Below are positions 9,143-18,308 of a stretch of 64,000 bases of DNA, piece after piece. Under the pieces are notes generated by a model. It searched no databases and was not told where the DNA came from. It was given only the letters and a program-made list of their open reading frames with translations. A program made the position numbers and the translations under genes. The stretch lies in the NCBI GenBank assembly GCA_029781935.1, contig JAKOVT010000063.1:1-64000 (forward strand). The letters run 5' to 3'. Positions within the stretch are counted from its first letter, which is position 1; every line of letters begins with the position of its first letter. This DNA comes from Actinomycetes bacterium (GTDB lineage Bacteria > Actinomycetota > Actinomycetes > S36-B12 > CAIYMF01).

Positions 9143-9595
9143 ATGGAAGATCAGACGCGCGTGTGGCGTTGCGATGTGTGCGGCAAACCGGTCAGCCGGC
9201 TGCTGGGGTGGGCGGCCGCTGTCGAGATGGGCGGCACCGAGACTCAGATTCGGCCCGTTGTTCGCGGCTTCTGCGCTGCCCATCGTGACGATGTGCCCGA
9301 GGCATATCGGCGAGAGCTCGAGCAGCTGGGCACGGTCGTGTGGTGGGCGGATGACATCGTGGAGCTGCGCCCGCGCGAGGTCGAGGACTTCCTGCTCGAG
9401 GCGGACCGTGTCCTCGGTACCTTCCGGCCCCCGGGCGCTCCGCCAGCTGATCACTCGAGCACCGACTGCCCGCAGTGCGGAGCCGTGGTGACGTGGGGTG
9501 TCGACCCGCACGTCGAAGACGCGGCGTTGCGCCGTGGCGCACTGGCCTGGCTCTGCTCCGAGTGCGGTTCAGCAGGGTTCGCGTACCTGCTTTAG
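9143..9595 (+). CDS. hypothetical protein with two CxxC pairs
   Basis: MEDQTRVWRCDVCGKPV...CPQCGAVVTWG...LCSECGSAGFAYLL. Confidence 0.5.
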   Translation: MEDQTRVWRCDVCGKPVSRLLGWAAAVEMGGTETQIRPVVRGFCAAHRDDVPEAYRRELEQLGTVVWWADDIVELRPREVEDFLLEADRVLGTFRPPGAPPADHSSTDCPQCGAVVTWGVDPHVEDAALRRGALAWLCSECGSAGFAYLL

Positions 9596-9733
9596 GAGCG
9601 CGGGGCGGGGCGGTGGGGCGACGGGGGATGCCGCAGAGGCTCCGCGCGTCGCGAAGCGACGTGTGGAGGAGCGGCACCGTCCCGCCCCGCGCGGAACGTC
9701 ACTCTGGTTGTGTCGAGCTGATAGAAGTTGTCC

Positions 9734-11557
9734 ATGAGTGCTGCCTCTGGGAGAGAGCGCTTCGACGCTCGGTACGGCGTGGAGCAGGAGAGCTGGGTCG
9801 GTGGGAACGCATCAGCTGTCTCGCTCAAGCTGCGCCGCGCGCATCTGTTCGGTGGTGCGGAGCTGCAGTTCGCCGCGAGTGGAGTCACGGCGATCGTGGG
9901 CGCGAACAACGTCGGGAAGTCCACTCTGCTTCGGGAGATCGTGAACGTCCTGCACCGCGATCCTCAGATCGGCGCCGGAACCTCTGCTGGTTTGATCGTT
10001 GATCGGCTCGAACTCGATGGGGCGGGTACCGTCGCGGACCTGTTCGCTTGGCTGGCAGAGCATTCTCATGTCCGGGAAGTCGACAACGCGCATCTCGGAT
10101 TCGCGAGGATGGGCTCGATGCCCGTTCACCCGTTGAACGTCCTACGACAATGGCAGCCTGAAATGGGCAGCCTTGGGGAAGCGGCGCAGTTCTTCGCACA
10201 CTACGCAGATGGCACAAGCCGTTTGACCACCGCGGTGAGTGTGGAGATGCGTGATGATGCATCGACGCCGGCCTCGCACCCTGTCCATCGTTTGGAGGAC
10301 GATCCGGAGCTCTTCGAGGCCTTCGACGGCATCTCGTTCGAAGTGTTCCGTAAGCATCTCGAGCTCGACCGGTCGGCCCGCTTCATTCGACTGCGAGTGG
10401 GACGCCTAGACATGGAAGCTCCCCCCGTAAATGCGGTCACCCCTGCCTATCGCGCTGCGATGGCGGAGCTCCCTGTATTGGACTCTCAGGGCGATGGCAT
10501 GCGCAGCCTTCTAGGGCTCGTACTTCCCCTTGTGACGTCGGAGTTCCCGATTGTCGTGATCGACGAACCGGAAGCGTTCCTGCACCCGCCACAAGCTCAG
10601 GCGCTCGGTCGAATTCTCGGTCGCATGACCGTCGAGCGCGGTATTCAGGTCGTGCTGGCGACGCACGACAAGAACCTTCTGGCCGGCTTGTTGACTTCGG
10701 GCGCTGGTGTGACTGTGGCTCGCCTGCGCCGCGAGCGGGACGTCCCCTTCATTGCTCAGTTGGACACGGACATTCTCAAGGAGCTCTGGGGAGACCCCTC
10801 CCTGAAGCACACCAACGTTCTTGATGGGTTGTTCCACAGACTGGTAGTCCTGTGCGAAGCGGATGGTGACTGCCAGTACTACGCCAGCACCCTCGACGTA
10901 CGCACGACCGAGGCGCAGGTGCCTGGTAGCGAGATCCTGTTCGCTCCCACGAATGGCAAGGCGGCGATGGCGAAGGTTGCTCGGATGCTTCGTGTGGTCG
11001 ATGTGCCGGTCGTGTGCAGTCTGGACTTGGACTTTCTCGACGATCCCACCATCGTGAAGAACTTGGTTGCTGCAATGGGCGGCGATTGGGCGGAGTTGGT
11101 TGGCCTGTACAGGGACGCCGTGGCCAACTTCGCAGGCGCGGACAGCGGCGTCACATGTGAGCAGGTACTAGATGGTGTTGAGAGCGTTCTTCGTCCACTT
11201 GGCGCAACCCCGTACGACGCGGCCGCAAAGGAAAGCGTGCGGGTCCAGCTCCGGGCCTCGGCGGGCCCTTGGGAGCGAGTGAAGGTTTCAGGGGTTTCGG
11301 CGTTTACTGGCACAGCCTGGACTGCTGCCGATGAACTCATCAGACGCCTTGACTCGCTCGGCATCGTCCTGGTGAAGGAGGGCGTGTTGGAACGGCTGGC
11401 GCCCGAAGTTGCGGTCAGAAAGGGACCTGCTTGGTTGGTCGCGGCGCTGGACACCGGAACACCCGGGAACGCCCTTTCACAAGCCCACCTGGAACGGCTG
11501 CTGACCTCTGGACCGGCAGTAGCTGCCGCAGACTCGTCGGCGGGTGCGCGTCTGTAA
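9734..11557 (+). CDS. OLD-like endonuclease: AAA/ABC ATPase + TOPRIM domain
   Basis: Walker A GANNVGKSTLL; VIDEPEAFLHPPQAQALG; ATHD; TOPRIM-like LCEADGDCQYY...VCSLDLDFLDD. Confidence 0.75.
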   Translation: MSAASGRERFDARYGVEQESWVGGNASAVSLKLRRAHLFGGAELQFAASGVTAIVGANNVGKSTLLREIVNVLHRDPQIGAGTSAGLIVDRLELDGAGTVADLFAWLAEHSHVREVDNAHLGFARMGSMPVHPLNVLRQWQPEMGSLGEAAQFFAHYADGTSRLTTAVSVEMRDDASTPASHPVHRLEDDPELFEAFDGISFEVFRKHLELDRSARFIRLRVGRLDMEAPPVNAVTPAYRAAMAELPVLDSQGDGMRSLLGLVLPLVTSEFPIVVIDEPEAFLHPPQAQALGRILGRMTVERGIQVVLATHDKNLLAGLLTSGAGVTVARLRRERDVPFIAQLDTDILKELWGDPSLKHTNVLDGLFHRLVVLCEADGDCQYYASTLDVRTTEAQVPGSEILFAPTNGKAAMAKVARMLRVVDVPVVCSLDLDFLDDPTIVKNLVAAMGGDWAELVGLYRDAVANFAGADSGVTCEQVLDGVESVLRPLGATPYDAAAKESVRVQLRASAGPWERVKVSGVSAFTGTAWTAADELIRRLDSLGIVLVKEGVLERLAPEVAVRKGPAWLVAALDTGTPGNALSQAHLERLLTSGPAVAAADSSAGARL

Positions 11558-11578
11558 CACAGCACCCGCAAACTGCAT

Positions 11579-12373
11579 TCAGTCGAGCAGGCTGCCGGGC
11601 TCGAAGACGCGAACGATCTCTAGTCCGGCCGAGGTCGCCACCTGATCGAGGAACTTCAGGCTCGTCAGGAACCATTCCGTTCCCCCGGTCCGGGCGGTTG
11701 ACCGGTCGTGGTCGGCAGACTCGAGGAAGTTGTGGAAGTAGCGCTCCTTCGAAGGGAGGTCCTCGGTAGCCGGGTAGACCCTCAGAAGGACTGGTTCCTC
11801 CGGTAGAGCCGTCGTTCTCGTCTGCTCGGTGAACCGCTGGATTACTGAACGATCACTGCGTCCGACCTTCATGAGCGTTCGGTTCGACGAGGCGTCGTAG
11901 GGGTGCCGCAGGTAATGGGGGAGCGCGTAGACGTAGATGCCGGGTGTCGCAGCGCGTTCGGCCGTAGTGGTAACCGCGAGAGCGCGAGCGTCCTCTTCGT
12001 CTCGTGCTTCCCGGTCGTTCACACGCCCCGTGAGATCTGCCAAGCATGACTCGAGGTAGTCACGCGTCTCGAGCGTTAGCCCAGGCGCTCGCAGGAGCCG
12101 ACGGAAGGTTGACGCAGCTCCAGCTGCCACCGTCGGTGCCGTCGGCAGATCTCCCTCGAGGACTGCCTTCGCGATGCGGTTGTAGTTCCAGACGAAGTTC
12201 GGTCGATCCGTTCCCCGAGCCGCCTGGATGTCCTCGGGGCGTTCGCCGGCGCGTGTTCGTCGCCACACATCGCCGAGTGCGGATTGGTCCTGCTGGAGGA
12301 CGCCCTCAAGCTCGGCACGCACCTCTGGTGAGGGCTGTGTTGGCCCGTGAGCGCCCTCGTCCGAGATCGTCAT
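11579..12373 (-). CDS. GIY-YIG nuclease family protein
   Basis: GIYVYALPHY...LMKVGRSDRSVIQRFTEQTRTTALPEEPVLLRVYP...ERYFHNFLE. Confidence 0.7.
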   Translation of the reverse strand: MTISDEGAHGPTQPSPEVRAELEGVLQQDQSALGDVWRRTRAGERPEDIQAARGTDRPNFVWNYNRIAKAVLEGDLPTAPTVAAGAASTFRRLLRAPGLTLETRDYLESCLADLTGRVNDREARDEEDARALAVTTTAERAATPGIYVYALPHYLRHPYDASSNRTLMKVGRSDRSVIQRFTEQTRTTALPEEPVLLRVYPATEDLPSKERYFHNFLESADHDRSTARTGGTEWFLTSLKFLDQVATSAGLEIVRVFEPGSLLD

Positions 12374-12402
12374 CGCGGTAGTCCTCTACACGGTCGGTCG
12401 CG

Positions 12403-14295
12403 CTAGGGCCGCGGCCACAGCTTGATGGCTCGCTTCCACAGGTCTTCGCCTCGCGACTCGATCTCGCTCCGTGTCCACTCGTCCTGAGCCAGGATCGCCG
12501 TCGTCAGCTTGAGTGAGACCTTCGACTCGATCCACTCGCGCTTGACCGAGAACGCGCTGTTGGACAGCTCGGAGTTGTAGGCGGTCAGAGTGAGGTTGCC
12601 AATCGTGTCGCTGAGCAGCTCGATCGTCTCTGCAGGATCGGGGTCGCCCCAGTTGGCGAGATCGACCAGCCAGTGAGTGGGGTTTCGAGGCAGGACGTGC
12701 TCGATGCTGAACTCGGTCGATCCCCTGCCGAACTTGATCACGGGGCATTCCTTGCCCTGCATGTCTTCGGCCAAGCGCTTCAGGATCTGGAACGTCTGCG
12801 AGTTCGTTCGCTTGCGGTACAGGGGGCGCTGTAGGAATGCATTCCTCAGCTCAGAATCACTCGGCCACCGTCGCGCGGGTTCCAGCAGCTCGGCCTTCAA
12901 CGCGTCGATGAAGTCGACCTCGTCGCCCTGAAGTGCAGACAACTTGCCGGCAATGCGCGCGAACACGCTTCGAAGGTCATTGGGAGGTACCTGATTCGCG
13001 TATCGCCGAACGACGAAGCTCTCGAGCCATGACAGCGCTCGTGCTGCCTCCTTGGCGCTCAGAGTCCCGTTCTGGTAGCGAAGCATCACTTCGAGCAGCA
13101 CGGGTCGGAGCGGGACGTTCCCCCACTCTCGAAGGCGCTCGAGCTGTGTCGCGAGGTTGGGCGGCAGGCTGTGGTTAGCGAACGTTGAACGGGCTATGGG
13201 GTCCGTAGGTCGAATGACTGCCGAGAAGGCCCACGCGTCGCTGAGCAGCTGATCCAGGACGTCGCGTGTGGTTGCCGCGCGAAGTTCCTTCAGCATTCGC
13301 TGGTACATGTCCTTCAAGGGGACGTTGTGGCCCCTTCGGATCACCCAGGTGTGGAGGTACGACTCCAGCTGCTGCTTCCCAAATACGGCCTCGAGAGGGC
13401 GCCAGACCTCGTTGTGAGCCTTCTTAGCCTCCTTGTCGCTGAGCAGCATGAACACTGCGTTGCGCACGAGGTCGACTTGCGAAAGCGCCAGGCCGGTGCT
13501 GTTGAGCGAGGCGAAGATCTGGTACGCCTTGTCGTCTGGTACATCGGCGATGGAGACCAGCTCTAACTGCGCGGTCACCACGGTCAGAAGCCGTTCCCAG
13601 TCCCAGACAGCGTTCCGGGCCTCGCTGGACTCCGCTTCCACCGCCACGTCGTCGTCGGAGTCGTCTACCTCCAACTCGTCTCGAACGTCCCCAGCCTCGA
13701 GCGACGCCTCGTCGAGGACCGGTGCTTCTGGAGATTCCTTGCCTTCGTCGGGATCAGACTCCTCGCCGGGTCCCTTCCTGATCTCGTCGACGATGTAGGC
13801 GTACGCGCGAGCGACCTGGCTCTTCGGCTCCTTGACGTCCAGTCCCCGGACGATGCGTTCGTAGCTGTCACGGTCCTTGGACCCCGGCAGCACGCGGGTG
13901 ACGGATTCGTCCCCATCCGCGACAGTCAGATACTCGCGAGTGACCTGGCCGGCCGCTCCGGGAGACGTAGGTGCGATGACGACGTCTCGGATGGCGCACA
14001 GGATCAAGCTCAGTGTGATGAGTCGCTGCTGGCCGTCGATGATGGGGACCTGGGTGGGACCTAGCGCGCGCACTTTGCCGGCGCCCGTCACGACGGAGCC
14101 GATGAAGTGAGAGTCGAGCTCGCCGTCGCCGTCCTCGTCGGGGGAGGAGTACACGCGGGCAATATCGCCCCAGAGCGCCGCCACCTGCTTGCGCGGCTTC
14201 CATGAGTAGGAGCGCTGGTAGTCCGGTACGGCGAAGACCTTGTCGGTCTTTACGAGCTCGGAGAGCGGCCCGTAGTCGACGTCCAGCTTGCCCAT
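12403..14295 (-). CDS. DUF262/DUF1524 protein (GmrSD-like restriction family)
   Basis: YQRSYSWKPRKQ...IDGQQRLITL...SIEHVLPRNPTHW...IGNLTLTAYNSELSNSAFSVK. Confidence 0.8.
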   Translation of the reverse strand: MGKLDVDYGPLSELVKTDKVFAVPDYQRSYSWKPRKQVAALWGDIARVYSSPDEDGDGELDSHFIGSVVTGAGKVRALGPTQVPIIDGQQRLITLSLILCAIRDVVIAPTSPGAAGQVTREYLTVADGDESVTRVLPGSKDRDSYERIVRGLDVKEPKSQVARAYAYIVDEIRKGPGEESDPDEGKESPEAPVLDEASLEAGDVRDELEVDDSDDDVAVEAESSEARNAVWDWERLLTVVTAQLELVSIADVPDDKAYQIFASLNSTGLALSQVDLVRNAVFMLLSDKEAKKAHNEVWRPLEAVFGKQQLESYLHTWVIRRGHNVPLKDMYQRMLKELRAATTRDVLDQLLSDAWAFSAVIRPTDPIARSTFANHSLPPNLATQLERLREWGNVPLRPVLLEVMLRYQNGTLSAKEAARALSWLESFVVRRYANQVPPNDLRSVFARIAGKLSALQGDEVDFIDALKAELLEPARRWPSDSELRNAFLQRPLYRKRTNSQTFQILKRLAEDMQGKECPVIKFGRGSTEFSIEHVLPRNPTHWLVDLANWGDPDPAETIELLSDTIGNLTLTAYNSELSNSAFSVKREWIESKVSLKLTTAILAQDEWTRSEIESRGEDLWKRAIKLWPRP

Positions 14296-14399
14296 GGAGC
14301 CCCCATTCGTGATGACTGACCCCACCCTACGGAAGCGCAGGCCGCATCGCTCGCACCTCGAAGAGGGCTGGCCCGTTGTCGAGTCGCTAGTGTGAGACT

Positions 14400-14807
14400 G
14401 TGACGGACTTCCGATCCGATCGAATGCCCTCCGCTGAAGGGCAGGGCCGCGCGAAAGCCGCCTGGGACGCGTACGCGCGGACCAGCAACAAGGTCCTGGG
14501 GCCAGCGGTCGAGCTCCTGGCCGGCCCGGCGATCAAGAGCTACTCAGCAGCGATGGTCTCCGACCTCATCGGCTTCTGGGTCCTGTGGCAGCTCGAGGGC
14601 GGCTTCGAGGGTCTCCGGCGGATCGGCATGAGCCGGGCGTCGATCTACCGCAAGACTTCGTCTTTTCGGAAGCTCTTCGGAGTCCATCCGGACGAGTTCG
14701 AGCTGCCCGGTCTGACTCTCAGTGTCGAGGGTTATCGAGCCGGGGCCGAGGAGGCCGAGAAGCGTCGACAAGAGGCGATCAAGAAGACGCGTAGTCGCAA
14801 AAGCTAG
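14400..14807 (+). CDS. hypothetical protein, HTH-like
   Basis: ORF with plausible coding; GLRRIGMSRASIYRKTSSFRKLFG. Confidence 0.5.
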   Translation: MTDFRSDRMPSAEGQGRAKAAWDAYARTSNKVLGPAVELLAGPAIKSYSAAMVSDLIGFWVLWQLEGGFEGLRRIGMSRASIYRKTSSFRKLFGVHPDEFELPGLTLSVEGYRAGAEEAEKRRQEAIKKTRSRKS

Positions 14808-14840
14808 ACAACGTTTGTCGGATCTCATACTGTCTCATCT

Positions 14841-15911
14841 ATGAGACTTCACGATCCGGCGCGTCAGCTCGTCGAGCTGACCTCTGGTGTGGATGCCCTC
14901 TATCTGTCGGGGGAGGGAACACTTCCGGCGCGCCTCGTTGAGGACCTGACGCTTGCGCGGGAGGAGGCGCGAGAGACGCGAGCCGAGGCACCGTTCGAGC
15001 TTGGAAACGAGACGTTTCGCGTGAGTTCGGGTGGGCTGCAGCGATACGGCTTCCGCCTCGATCACGTTCGAGGCGTCATCGCCTTCACTGTCAGCGAGGC
15101 GCTGCCAGCGGTTCGCGTGCAGCCTCGAGCGTCGTTCCTGCATGCGGTGGGAGCCGAGTCGGCAGTCCGGTGGTTCATGGAGCTCGTGGAATCGGTCCTC
15201 GGGTCGGTGAGCTGGAAGGCGAGCCGAGTGGACCTGTTCATGGACTCGCATGGCTGGGAGCTGGACGCGAACGACCGCGACAGGTTCCTGTGCCGGGCCT
15301 CGCAGCGAGTCGTGTATGAGGACGATGCCCTCTTCACTGGCCTCCGCTTCGGTTCTGGCAAGTCTGGAGCGGTCATGGCCCGGATCTATGACAAGACAGA
15401 AGAGAGCCGCCAGAAGGGCACCGACTGGTGGCCCGAGAAGTGGGGGGCCGACTACCGGCCGGGGGAGCGCGTGCTTCGGGTCGAGTTCCAGGTGGGGCGC
15501 GACTTGATGCGGGAGGTCGGTGTGTCCACGCCCGGGGACGTGCTCGCCGAGCTCTCGGGGTTGTGGGGCTACCTGACCGACCAGTGGCTGACCTATCGGA
15601 TCCCGTCAGGGGACGCCACGAAATCACGCTGGCTGATCGCACCCGAGTGGCAGGCCGTACAGGCGGCGAGCCTTCGCGGCGGAGCCGTGGGACTTGATCG
15701 CGTGTACGCCGGTGAAGTGTCGGGCTCGATCCGTCGTCTGTTGCCGGCGCTTCGCGGGTATCTCGCCTCGGCCGGTGCGCTCCTCGGGGCCGCGACGCTC
15801 GAGGACACGCTGCACCGCGTCTCCCGACTGCTCGTGCGCGACGAGCAGCTGTCGGGCGTGATGTTCGCTGATCGCATCCTCGAGAAGCGGATCGCACGGG
15901 GGCTCGCGTGA
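14841..15911 (+). CDS. replication initiator-like protein (Rep_trans/phage-type)
   Basis: VSWKASRVDLFMDSHGW...ARIYDKTEESRQKG...WGADYRPGERVLRVEFQVGRDLMRE; next to xis/int. Confidence 0.65.
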   Translation: MRLHDPARQLVELTSGVDALYLSGEGTLPARLVEDLTLAREEARETRAEAPFELGNETFRVSSGGLQRYGFRLDHVRGVIAFTVSEALPAVRVQPRASFLHAVGAESAVRWFMELVESVLGSVSWKASRVDLFMDSHGWELDANDRDRFLCRASQRVVYEDDALFTGLRFGSGKSGAVMARIYDKTEESRQKGTDWWPEKWGADYRPGERVLRVEFQVGRDLMREVGVSTPGDVLAELSGLWGYLTDQWLTYRIPSGDATKSRWLIAPEWQAVQAASLRGGAVGLDRVYAGEVSGSIRRLLPALRGYLASAGALLGAATLEDTLHRVSRLLVRDEQLSGVMFADRILEKRIARGLA

Positions 15912-16126
15912 GCAGCACAGGGGGCCGCCGCGATGAGATGCCCACGCGCCTCTGGACACACGAGGAGACCGCGGAGTTCCTCTCGATCCCGCGAGGAACG
16001 CTGTACCAGCTGAACCACAAGGGGACGGGGCCACGGTTCTTCCGCGTGGGCCGGCATTGCCGTTATGACCCTCGCGACGTGCTTGAGTGGCTCAGACGCC
16101 GTGCATCCGGTCCGCTGCAGGCCTGA
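15908..16126 (+). CDS. excisionase/HTH-17 family protein
   Basis: LWTHEETAEFLSIPRGTLYQLNHKGTGPRFFRVGRHCRYDPRDVLEWLRR; GTG start overlapping rep stop. Confidence 0.8.
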   Translation: MSSTGGRRDEMPTRLWTHEETAEFLSIPRGTLYQLNHKGTGPRFFRVGRHCRYDPRDVLEWLRRRASGPLQA

Positions 16127-16135
16127 GGAGGGTCC

Positions 16136-17320
16136 ATGGCGTCCATCTCGGATCGCTGGCACGTCACCGAACGATCCAGCGGTCGCCGAGTCCGCTCGGC
16201 GCGATATGGCTCGGGCAAGCGTTGGCAGGTCCGGTACCGAGATCCATCCGGCGAGTCACGCAACCGCTCGTTCGATCGCAAGGTGGAGGCGGAGCGGTTC
16301 CTGCTCGAGCTCAGCGCTCAGCTGCATCGGGGTGACTACGTCGATCCCCGGCGGGGCCGGCTGCCCTTCGAGGAGTACGCGGAGGGATGGCTCGGGCGGC
16401 AGATTCTCGAGCCCACCTCGCGAGGCGCTGTCGAGCTTCGACTTCGCGTGCACGTCCTACCGAGCTGGGGACACGTGCCCGTCGCGGCTATCCGCCCGTC
16501 TGGAGTGCAGCAATGGCTTCGCACTCTCCAGGAAACTCTGGCGCCCAGCTACGTGCGGCTCATCCTGACGACCTTCAGTGCAGTCCTGGGCGCGGCTGCG
16601 GAGGATGGTCTGCTCGCTCGCAACCCCTGCAGCTCGCCGGCCGTCAGGCTTCCTGCCTCGCCGCCACGCCGATTCGCTCCGTGGTCTGCCGACCAGACGG
16701 TGACTGTGCTGGACGCCTTGCCTGGTCGCTATCGAGCTCTTGCCGCCACGGCAGCCGGTTGCGGCCTGCGGCAGGGGGAGTGCTTCGGACTCCGGGTGCA
16801 GGATGTCGATTTCCTTCGAGGCGAGCTGCACGTCCGTCAGCAGATTCGCTTGGTCTCCGGCACGCCCACGCCCGCGTTGCCGAAGTACCGCCGCATCCGT
16901 TCGGTCCCGTTGCCCGAGTGGCTGGGTCGCGAGCTGTCCGCGCACATTGCTTCGTTCGAGCCGCTGGCGGGGGAGACGACCAACGCTCCGGGCCTTGGTG
17001 GGCTGCTGTTCTATGGGCGCGAGCGGAAGCCCCTGAACCGCAACTACTTCAACTCGAGGATCTGGAAGCCAGCTCTCGTGGCGGCCGGCATCACCCCCGA
17101 ACGCGAGACCGGCATGCACGCGCTGCGTCACTCCTGCGCTTCGACCTGGCTCGAGCACGGGGTGAGCATCAAGGCAGTCTCGGAGTACCTCGGCCACGCG
17201 GATCCTGGTTTCACGCTCAGGGTCTACACGCACGTCATGCCGTCGTCGGGAGAGAAGGCGCGGGCGGCGATCGACAAGGTCTTCGCAGGCGATGGTCCTG
17301 CGTGTGTATCTAGGGTGTGA
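16136..17320 (+). CDS. tyrosine recombinase/integrase
   Basis: R (CGLRQGE), HALRHSCAS, YLGHAD, YTHVM catalytic motifs. Confidence 0.9.
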   Translation: MASISDRWHVTERSSGRRVRSARYGSGKRWQVRYRDPSGESRNRSFDRKVEAERFLLELSAQLHRGDYVDPRRGRLPFEEYAEGWLGRQILEPTSRGAVELRLRVHVLPSWGHVPVAAIRPSGVQQWLRTLQETLAPSYVRLILTTFSAVLGAAAEDGLLARNPCSSPAVRLPASPPRRFAPWSADQTVTVLDALPGRYRALAATAAGCGLRQGECFGLRVQDVDFLRGELHVRQQIRLVSGTPTPALPKYRRIRSVPLPEWLGRELSAHIASFEPLAGETTNAPGLGGLLFYGRERKPLNRNYFNSRIWKPALVAAGITPERETGMHALRHSCASTWLEHGVSIKAVSEYLGHADPGFTLRVYTHVMPSSGEKARAAIDKVFAGDGPACVSRV

Positions 17321-17323
17321 GGC

Positions 17324-17953
17324 ATGTTCGAGACGCATCCCAACTGGGAAACGGTCGATGGCCGGTTTCCCCGGCCGGACCTCCTGCGGGAGGGCGACCA
17401 TCTCGCCGTCGACCGCGGTTTCTACACCCACCACGGCATCGTGACTGGTGTTGCGTCAGTGGGTGAGCCGACGATCGCGCACTACGCCGGCAGCGACTTC
17501 GGCGGTGAGATCAAATCGACTCCGCTGTCGTCCTTTGTCCAGGGGAGCCGTCGGGTGTTCCTCGTTCTCGAGCGTGACACCGGCTTGCTGGAACCAGCTG
17601 AGGTCGTCCATAGAGCGACCGCACTGGTGGGACACGCTCGCTACTTCCTGACGGACCACAATTGTGAGCATTGGTCGTCATGGTGCTCAACGGGCGTTTG
17701 GCGCAGCCACCAGGTGGAGGCTGCAGTGGATGCCGTGGGTTCGGCCGGGTACGTGGACCTTCTTGGTGGTGCCGTTCAGGTAGCCCGCTGGGGGCTCACG
17801 TCCATTGGCAGATGGTTGGCGAAGCCGGACAAGGTGCCGACCGAGTGTCCTTCCTGTGCTGACCATCACCCCTTCACATGGGTGGCGGATGGGTCGTCGC
17901 CGTATCTGCAGGTGCTTGTGGATCGCCTTCGAGATCTTGAGGGTGCAGCTTGA
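17324..17953 (+). CDS. LRAT/NlpC-P60-like (permuted papain-fold) domain protein
   Basis: REGDHLAVDRGFYTHHGIVTG...FLTDHNCEHWSSWCSTG. Confidence 0.7.
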   Translation: MFETHPNWETVDGRFPRPDLLREGDHLAVDRGFYTHHGIVTGVASVGEPTIAHYAGSDFGGEIKSTPLSSFVQGSRRVFLVLERDTGLLEPAEVVHRATALVGHARYFLTDHNCEHWSSWCSTGVWRSHQVEAAVDAVGSAGYVDLLGGAVQVARWGLTSIGRWLAKPDKVPTECPSCADHHPFTWVADGSSPYLQVLVDRLRDLEGAA

Positions 17954-17981
17954 CCCCTGCGACCCTGCTGCGCAACGCAAA

Positions 17982-18028
17982 GGGCGCTGCGTTCGGCGGT
18001 GGGCGTAGCCCCGCCGAACGCAGCGCCC
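17982..18028. terminator. hairpin terminator
   Basis: 18-bp perfect arms gggcgctgcgttcggcgg / ccgccgaacgcagcgccc. Confidence 0.75.
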
Positions 18029-18153
18029 CTTCTTGGCGCACATGTGGCGCACGAGAGCACCACCATGGGTGTGACCTGATGGAAAGCGTCGGAAGACGTT
18101 TCCGCAGGTCAGGAGCCGTCAGGCTCCATCACTGCTGGTCAGCCGACCCGGTT

Positions 18154-18300
18154 GATCAGATGTCGTAGTAGCACCTGAACCTCCGCGTCGTGGGCCACCA
18201 TCGCGCCCCTGACCTGCAGCGTTGCACACGCCCCTGTCGTCGCACCCGGGACGACGGGGTGTGAACGGGGGTCGAGTTGTGCGAATCCTGTGCCAACCCG
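18154..18300. repeat. att-like core plus ~145-bp direct repeat, copy 1
   Basis: tcagatgtcgtagtagcacctgaacctcc...gtgcgaatcctgtg; about 10 mismatches to 28772-28917 by eye. Confidence 0.8.
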
Positions 18301-18308
18301 GCGGCGTG

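Larger units (their letters stand above)
9009..18171. mobile_element. Integrated Rep/Xis/Int element (AICE/satellite-like) with defence-type cargo
   Basis: 18-bp direct repeats gatcagatgtcgtagtag at 9009-9026 and 18154-18171; integrase 16136-17320 close to right end; inner arm repeats tggcgcacgagagc at both ends. Confidence 0.75.
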
